Of a stretch of 64,000 nucleotides of DNA, positions 57,222 to 64,000 are shown in pieces. Origin of the DNA: Oscheius sp. JU75 (lineage: Eukaryota > Nematoda > Chromadorea > Rhabditida > Rhabditidae); the NCBI GenBank assembly GCA_037178855.1, contig JASJZC010000002.1, positions 4,464,001 through 4,528,000 on the forward strand, in the 5' to 3' direction. The notes below the pieces were generated by a model. That model did not search any database. It had not been told where the DNA came from and saw only the letters and a program-made list of their open reading frames with translations. The translations under genes were made by a program, and so were the position numbers. Position 1 is the first letter of the stretch. The number at the start of each line of letters is the position of its first letter.

Positions 57222-58622
57222 GAAGAAAGAAAGAGCATGAGAAAGGGAGATGAGAAATGAATTCCGAGCGATGAGCCACCACGGACCAGTGCTAATCGTG
57301 CATGAATTAAACCATGGCATGTTGCCAATGCGATTGTTTGGAACAAGAGAGAGTTGCAGAAAGCAAACAGAGGCCGAGATCTGTTACATTACATTCGGCT
57401 ATTCATCGGCTTCAGAGACCCGGAATAGGTTCGATCGTAACAAAAGATAGCAGCTGCTTGCTGTGAAATGAACGCGAAGAAATTGTGTTAGTGGGAAAAC
57501 AATCGCTCAGTCTATTTGTCTGAAAAATGCCCAGTTCTCTACGCTTCTGGAGGAAAACAAAGGTGAGGGTGGTCATTAGAAAAGAGTTTGACGTAGTCTA
57601 TTGACCAGATTAGATAGAAAACTGCCATGTTTTTCCGAGCCGTCGAGGGAGGTACCCTTTCGGAAAATGACAGTTAATTCTAGAGGGATTGGACGAGAGT
57701 TAATGGGCTGTTAGTGAATGTGATTCGAGGTACTTGGACAGGAGGAAGCTATGCATAAGAGTAGCGCGTAGCCTTGAAAATTCATGAATTCGAGAGTCGG
57801 TCTGATCCGCTTGATTTACTACACTTCTGGATCCGGAACAAACTTGAAATACTGCAACAAAATAACAGTTGTTGTGAACTCGAAGAAGAGAGAGATCGAA
57901 AACTCGCAATGGGATTGTTCGTGCGGAAGACACAAAATGAGATTCTCTCTTGGCCAACAGAGCTCTCCCAGAAGTCGTGCCGATTGTTCTTTAGCTAAGG
58001 GCGGCAATTTTCATGGAGGGCGAGAGTAATTAGCCAGGGTCTTTTCTCCGTCAGATCAAAACAGATTTCGAATATGGCTACAGAAAGAGACTGATTGTTC
58101 CCCCTCTCCCGACAGGATGTTCGCCTTATGAGTCGAAAGAATGCCTCGAAATGGCAAATGACGACAAGATGCAAGATGGCAATTAGATGTTTCATACGAG
58201 GGTCGTGTTACTAGAGAGTCCGCTTTTTGAGATCAACTTCGGAAAGAACATGGATGGGTGAGATGGGAAGGCGTAAAGAGGGTAATTGTTTTGATTAGGC
58301 TCATCTAGGCTAAAGTTGATAATGGAAACATCCAAAAAGTTACCAAAAGTCCACTGCAATCAAAAAAAAAATTTTATGCTTTCGAGAGTGTCTGCCCTCA
58401 AACACAGTTTCAAAGCTGTAACCCTAGTTTCTTCCAAAAGTAACAAAACTGGAACAACGTCACAGAGTGCTTTGACTTTGTGTTCAATGCAATAGTAACT
58501 GAAGACTGAACTGTGGGAGCTGAACTCCGTTGAACAGCAACAGAATGTAGATTCAACTCTTGTTTCACTGACAGCTTGAATATTCTTTGGTCCTGAGCTG
58601 AACGTCCTGTAATGAGCTGGTA

Positions 58623-58863
58623 AAGTATCAAAGTATCCTACCTTTCTAAAAGATGTTCGTCTGCAATACATGTCAAGTGTTATTTCGGATAGCACTTGAG
58701 AAAATATTTGTAGCCTTTCTTGTTGGCCAGATCGTTGACCACTATTCTCTCTCGGTTTTTGCAACAGTTACTTGACTTGTCATCTCTTGGTATGGCTAAC
58801 ACTTGACATGTATCGCAGACGAAGATCTTTTGCTAATTAGAAAGGTAGGATACTTTGATACTA
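58623..58863. mobile_element. Fold-back repeat with about 60-bp inverted ends
   Basis: The left arm reads AGTATCAAAGTATCCTACCT, then TTCT, GATGTTCGTCTGC and ATACATGTCAAGTGTTA. The right arm is its reverse complement with small changes (TTCGTCTGCGATACATGTCA, then AGTGTTA). The arms enclose about 110 bp of non-coding sequence with several ACTTGACTTGTCA-type words. It is consistent with a short non-autonomous DNA element. Confidence 0.7.
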
Positions 58864-60158
58864 TGCCGAACAGATTTGAAGAGTGGAATTGCTCCACCAG
58901 TAGAGCCATTAGGTTCTCCAAATCCTCATTCCCAACGAAGACAGAACAATACCCTCTGTCTGTGCCCTGCAGTTGCACTCATGGAATAATCATCCAAGAC
59001 GTCAGCTCTCTGAAGAGTGTGGGTATTGTTTGTTCACACCGACCCTATTTCCCCGGCGGATTGAGCTAAATTGCAATGGTCCTGGATGACAGGACACTTG
59101 CCCTTTTTCGCCCCTGCAAAGTCGTTAATTTGATGGGCGAACGGGTGATGACTAAACGGCTTACCCTGTTCTTCCTGTAGATTTTCTACCTGATCTGAAT
59201 GATTGCCAATGTCTGCTCCCTCAGCTCCAAAGACAATATCTTCCCAGTAGTTGTAAACAGTTCTTTATTTTAGTCTTGTACTGAAACACATATTCGGATC
59301 GAAAGAATCGTACAATTGAATCCACTGCTAGTACAACTACAAAAAAGAATTCATCTCCTTCTCTTTCTGGACTAGGTGACCCAGCGAATTCCGCTAATTG
59401 AAGCCCCCCCAACATAAGATTCGGATTCTCACTCTTTTTATTTTGACTGCTCCATCTTCCCTCTGTGCCTTTTTCATAGACACCAAGAGCAATCCTTTCA
59501 CGTTAATTACGCCACAACCTCATCGCAAAATGAGGTGCTGAATCTGCCGTTTGTGGTCCGGGTCGCCTTTGTTCAATTCTCATTTCCTCGCAGTCCAAAT
59601 GTCAGCGGCCAGCTTCTCCGTGAGTTATTTTTCAGGTTCAGAAAACTTCAAAGAGCTCCCGGCTTCACGCCAGAGCAAGCTTAACATAATAACTAGACTT
59701 TACGCAAAAAGGCCCAGTTTGTTCAGGCTCCGATTGCCAAAAATTCTATTGACCTAGTCCTTGTCTTTTCCTCGCGTCAGCATGTCTCTTCCGATTAGTC
59801 TAGGTCCTTTTGGTTCTTGAACTCGGTGCTTGCATTTTTTTTTCTCTTTTGACTTTGTTTTGCTTCGCCTCCCCAAAATAAGACGGAAATAAGAGTCTGG
59901 ACTGAAAGACGAGCTAATTGTGACTGGAAGTACGCACTCACTTACACCCGCGCGTCATGCTCAATCTCCCTACCACAAGATGTGATCTAGTCAGGTCAAA
60001 ATCCTTTAAGGTTCGCTCTTTTGAACGGGGGGATTTGCGCTAAGGTCGTTTCTCTTCCGGCCTCCTGGAACCTACTATAGAAAGAAGGAGGGAGGTGTAT
60101 CATTTTCAGTTGCTCTAGATGCTAATATGTCTTTCGTCTTCGAATGTTGTCCTTCCAG

Positions 60159-60245
60159 ATGGACTATCTCTCTATACACGATGACGACACTTCAGTTGCC
60201 TCCTCGGACAATTCGAGGGGATTCTCCAGATCTGCCAGGAAAAGG
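60159..60245 (+). CDS. First coding exon of an unidentified + strand gene
   Basis: CCTTCCAG is followed at once by an ATG and 29 in-frame codons (MDYLSIHDDDTSVASSDNS, then RGFSRSARKR), ending at AAAAG with a GTAAGACT donor in phase 0. The composition (acidic start, then basic Ser/Arg) suggests the cytosolic N-terminus of a larger protein. A possible next exon near 60665-60728 continues in phase (DSRSSVRMFYDESTFADRK) before GTGAGTTC. The rest of the gene probably lies in or beyond the right part of the window with long introns. The product is unknown. Confidence 0.5.
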
Positions 60246-63200
60246 TAAGACTTTCGGTTCGAGACCCTCAAAGATATTGGGACTGTTCGATGGAAACTAG
60301 TGTCTATCCCTGTTAGTGGAATCCGAACGCATGTTCCCTCGGCAAACAATCCCCTTCGAACCCGAGTAGCCAAAAAGGGACGGGTGTTCTTCCAGCTCGT
60401 TACAAATCAAGGCTGCTCTAATGCGTCGTCTCGACGAATGACCCCTCCTTCCATTTGGGTTCGTCTTCTCCACCCCTCTTGAGAGAGTATTTTCCTTTTC
60501 GCATAAGTAATAAGCGCCATTAGAAGAAACTGCCGTGTCTCTAGCAACAGCTGCATACCTTCCAGCATGAAGAGAGCACCCAGGCCGTTGAGGCGCAGTG
60601 CTACCACTAGGTAACTTCTTGGACAGTTAGACACAAACAGCTCCTTGTTATCTTATGAAAAAGAGAGATTCCAGGTCATCCGTGCGGATGTTCTACGATG
60701 AGAGTACATTTGCCGATAGGAAAGCTGTGAGTTCTTCTGCCTATTTTCAGTGTTTGGGACAGTAAATGACTCTCCAATTCTGCAAGGTAGTCAAGCTCTA
60801 TGTCCTCTCTTTCCAGTTACTAAAAGGCATTCACTCCCCAGCTTGACCCAGGTGAAAATTTTAAATTGTTTCCAGAAAGCTTTCTAGTCCGCTCCGGCTA
60901 TCTCTTACCACTGATAAACTATAAATAATTCCAGTGTACTCCTACTTATCTAGTATAGCCATCACGCAGCCACGTTTTCAGCTGAAAAAAGGCTCCTAGA
61001 GTAAGAGTCCCTTAGTGAGGATCGCTTCTGAACTGACGAGCTCGAAAAGACTTTCTTTCCGGACGGGTTAGGTTAGTGTAGCTGCTCTTTGTGAGAGCTT
61101 AATTTGATCTCTAGGCGGCAGAAAGACAACTCCGTTGTCTGTCTATCTCTCTCAGCGGTGTCTTCCTCTTTTTCTCTTTTGAACACTGCCAGGAAATTGA
61201 CGGGATGGGAACAGAGAGCTGCCATTTGGTGTCTCTTCTCCTCTCTCATCAAAACGAGCTGTCATTTTCCATAATTAGAGTCATTTACTAATTACTTCCC
61301 GCTGCTCCTCTCACATTCCATGACACATTGGGGCGGATTGGAAGATCAGAGAGAGAGAGAGAGAGAGAGTGTCGCGGAGCGGTAATGGAGAGGTGCTCGA
61401 AGTTCTGCATGAAATCTGATAGCTGGAATCTGCGACTCACTCACTCTGCTCCTTGAGAGAGAGAGAGAGCGAGGGAGAAGGGCAGAACCACATGGGCGTC
61501 GGCCTAGGATTACTAACTCGATTCCTCTCTTTTTCCAATTTTTCATTTCTCCAACTCCAGTTCTTTATCATTTCCCTAAGTCTTCAATTAAACCACTTCC
61601 TCCAGTTCCTCCAGGCGTCTCCGCATCTCTGCCTGCTAGGGGTGGATGAAGCAGAAAGAGGTCCAGTCTAGTTTTACCATTTCGTACCTACGGTATTCGT
61701 CCCCTTCTGGAACCCCCCTCACTTCTCTTTGCTGAGACTCAAAGGCTTGTTCCTCCTGATCCTCCGGGCTCTAAGATTTTTGATATTAAAAAAACTTTCA
61801 AGGCTTTTGTGGATTACAGGATTTCAAGAATCAAATCAGTCTACAGACTTGAACAGATTGTCCAAAGCTTTGACGAATTTCATAAAACGTGTACCAAAAT
61901 CTCTGCAGCAGCCTCGTATACTCTCGTGTTCCAGAGGATTCACCCTTTTCTGACGACTAATTCCACTTCATCACAGCCCGCGCGACGTGCTTTAATCGTC
62001 CTTTAAAAGAGAGAAAGTTTTAAGTCTTTCCTTCTTGACGAAGAGCAAGTGGACTGGCGGGTGTCAAGATCAACAGAACTGATTATGGAGAGGAAGTCTA
62101 AGTACCTGTCTCCCGTCTCTTTTTTTACTGTGATCAAACCTCTGTCTCCATTAATTTTCTCATGGCGCGTCAGCAGGCAAACGAGAGAGGAAGAGCCCCC
62201 ATGTTCCTAAGGGTGGGTGTAAAGCTGTCAAAATATGTTTCCTCCGCCGCAACATGGTCCCGATTTCCCAGGTGCTAATCACAGAAGGCAATCAGTCTTT
62301 CAGGTATTTTTTTCTATTGTGACTTCTAGCTAGAATGCACTCTCTGATAAAAGCGGATTCGGGCGGAACACTCAAATTTGCATCTGTGCCCTCCCGGCCT
62401 TCCCTATAAGCCACTTTTGCGCAAAAGGAGGCTGCTTCTTCTATCCATAGAACCCTTTATGTTTGGGAGAGATATTTCTGGCCTTTAGATTCGAAGTAGA
62501 ACTGATGATAATAAAACTTGTAGTCATGTTCAGATGCTGTCCGACCGTAGACTGTCTCCTTAATCATCCAATTGTTTTTGAATTTTTTGGGGGATTCAAA
62601 AGCCTGGTTCTCTGAATTTTTGCGTTGTGCATGTTACTGCTACTAGTTTTTTCGCGGCTACCAATAGATGCTGCCGGAAACAGCTGCTTCATCGAGACTA
62701 CAATTGATGACAGCCGGCTGTCAATGAGACCAATTGTACAATTGACCTTTGTTTTTGGTGACAGAGTTAAAAAGTTAATTGAGTCAGACTTAACTACTCC
62801 TTTTTATGATACCGTGGATTGATTATGTCTTTGTACTTAACCTCACGTCATGCCTTCTGCTCCGGGTACGACAACTCCTAGGAAGGTGAAGGCTTGAAAA
62901 TTGATTGATCCCTCCACAGTGGTTAATTAAACAAACTTTTGACATGACTTTGTATAGGAAACAGGCGGCTACGCCTCTTTCCAAATAGCAGAAGTTTCCA
63001 AGCTTTTCCCATCTCTGACTTGTCAACTAAACTCTTGTCATGCCAGGACTTGCAAGCTTTTGCTTCCTGGTCACGAACAGACGGATGGACGGACGCTCTA
63101 GTAGTAGAGTGATAATCGCTTCCTACGTCGTAACTTGCCTAGCACCTCTTCCAGAAACCATTCGTTCCTTCTTGGCTCTCTGTTCATCTGTAGTCTGTCG

Positions 63201-64000
63201 TATCTATTCTCGTGTAGTATGCCATCTCTTACGATAGGGACAGTCCTTTGCTAGTCGTCTGAACTGACCATGAGAAGAATCGACGAGTTCACGAACACCA
63301 GAGAAATAACAAAGTAGCTCGAGAGAACATATTCAAAGATCTTGTTGTGGTTTAAAGCCCCGAAGCTCGAATTTCTTCTCAGTTCGCACCTCGGCTCTTT
63401 CTCAAATGTTCTTCCTCGATCTACTGCCGAAAGTAAGTCGCAGAGAAAGGAGTCCAGATAGCCGTAATTGTCAGCAAATTGCCGTCTTTCTCTTCCTCTC
63501 TCTTTGGTCCCGCTTCTACTTCTGGCTCTATTTACCTTTCTGATTGATTCCTCGAAATTCTCCCCCTACGTTTTTAGAACTCTCTCCTGCTGTGCAGGAC
63601 AATTGCCAGAGAGCTCGTTGCAATCTTTCACACGTAATTTCACTCTTTTTGGATGCGAGAGAATTCCGGAGAGATCGGAGAGAACAGTTGAACTAAGATA
63701 TGAGAGAAGATTGACTATCATGATACAGTACAGGAACAGTTGACAGAGGTCATCTTCGATGGAAGATCCCTTTGAAATGTCCTTTCTCTCAATTTTTCGG
63801 CTCATCCGTCTTCTCATCGCCTCGTCTTCTGTGCATCCCCTCCAATTATCCCGACTCAATCACTGTAATCAGTCTCTAGTCCAAGAGAGCCATTATCCCG
63901 TCTAGGGGTGTGGCTGCTTTTCGATGTTTCCTTCTCCAAAGGTGGGAGGGGTTCTTCCTGTCGTTCTACTGGTCTCTCTCCTTCGTTTCAAAAATGAGCA
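60246..64000. other. Right-hand region, mostly non-coding
   Basis: No complete gene recognised. It contains GA microsatellites (about 61348-61369 and 61455-61468), scattered TGACAAGTCA-like repeat words around 62940-63060, and a possible exon ending at a GTAAGTCG donor near 63431. It would be largely intronic if the exon at 60159 belongs to a long gene. Confidence 0.35.
61348..61369. repeat. GA dinucleotide microsatellite
   Basis: About ten consecutive GA units. A shorter GA run lies about 100 bp further right. Confidence 0.85.

Larger units (their letters stand above)
55493..60158. other. Gene-poor region upstream of globin
   Basis: About 4.7 kb. It contains a possible alternative first exon of globin on the minus strand (ATG at 57219), a 98-codon open frame at 56286-56582 with no recognised domain, and a fold-back repeat at 58623-58863. 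No other gene was established. Confidence 0.4.

Noticed and set aside
60280-60380. tRNA-like B-box words near 60255 and 60355
   Set aside because: Imperfect B boxes without matching A boxes at tRNA spacing.

Overview
The window is eukaryotic and almost certainly from a nematode. Most introns are only about 35 to 47 nt long, with GT-AG ends. Many start codons lie within about 10 nt of a pyrimidine-AG acceptor, as expected for spliced-leader trans-splicing. The single 5S rRNA gene reads closely like nematode 5S. The gene families also fit: tandem lustrin-type cysteine-rich proteins, PAN-domain proteins, a DMSR-like peptide GPCR, a TTBK/CK1-like kinase and a globin. The species cannot be fixed from the sequence alone.

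Layout, left to right. 1-7143 (+): end of SF3A3, then DNAJC9 and DIMT1 (spacers 165 and 186 nt, operon-like), then the cap methyltransferase CMTR1; all are RNA-processing or chromatin housekeeping genes. 8969-10887 (+): a type I membrane protein with cysteine-rich ectodomain and a small secreted TSP1 protein. 10949-17743 (-): an unnamed 192-aa protein and KANSL3 (NSL histone acetyltransferase complex), with an intron-poor CK1-type kinase inside one KANSL3 intron on the opposite strand. 17744-26760: gene-poor, with two inverted-repeat elements and a possible distant 5' exon of the next gene. 26769-28268 (+): peptide GPCR. 28399-33582 (-): three secreted lustrin-repeat genes. 34174-37128 (+): a small GPI-type secreted protein and the U5 snRNP assembly factor AAR2. 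37329-39472 (-): BTB/C2H2 zinc-finger protein. 41784-45083 (+): secreted PAN-domain protein with the 5S rRNA gene in an intron on the opposite strand. 45142-50944 (-): XPF/ERCC4 nuclease, whose largest intron holds a complete inositol-3-phosphate synthase gene on the opposite strand. 51296-52914: a segment bounded by about 60-bp inverted repeats that contains an intact RING-finger gene. 53667-55492 (-): globin with an N-terminal extension. 55500-64000: gene-poor, with one convincing 5' exon at 60159.

The most notable structural theme is nesting. Three different genes (kinase, 5S rRNA, INO1) sit antisense inside introns of KANSL3, the PAN gene and XPF, in a genome where typical introns are about 40 nt. 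The second theme is a family of elements sharing a GGTAATACTTCGGCAG-type terminal inverted repeat and carrying coding sequence.

Splice structures were built by eye from phase, consensus and family conservation. Where exact joins are given, the phases were checked and the total is a multiple of three.
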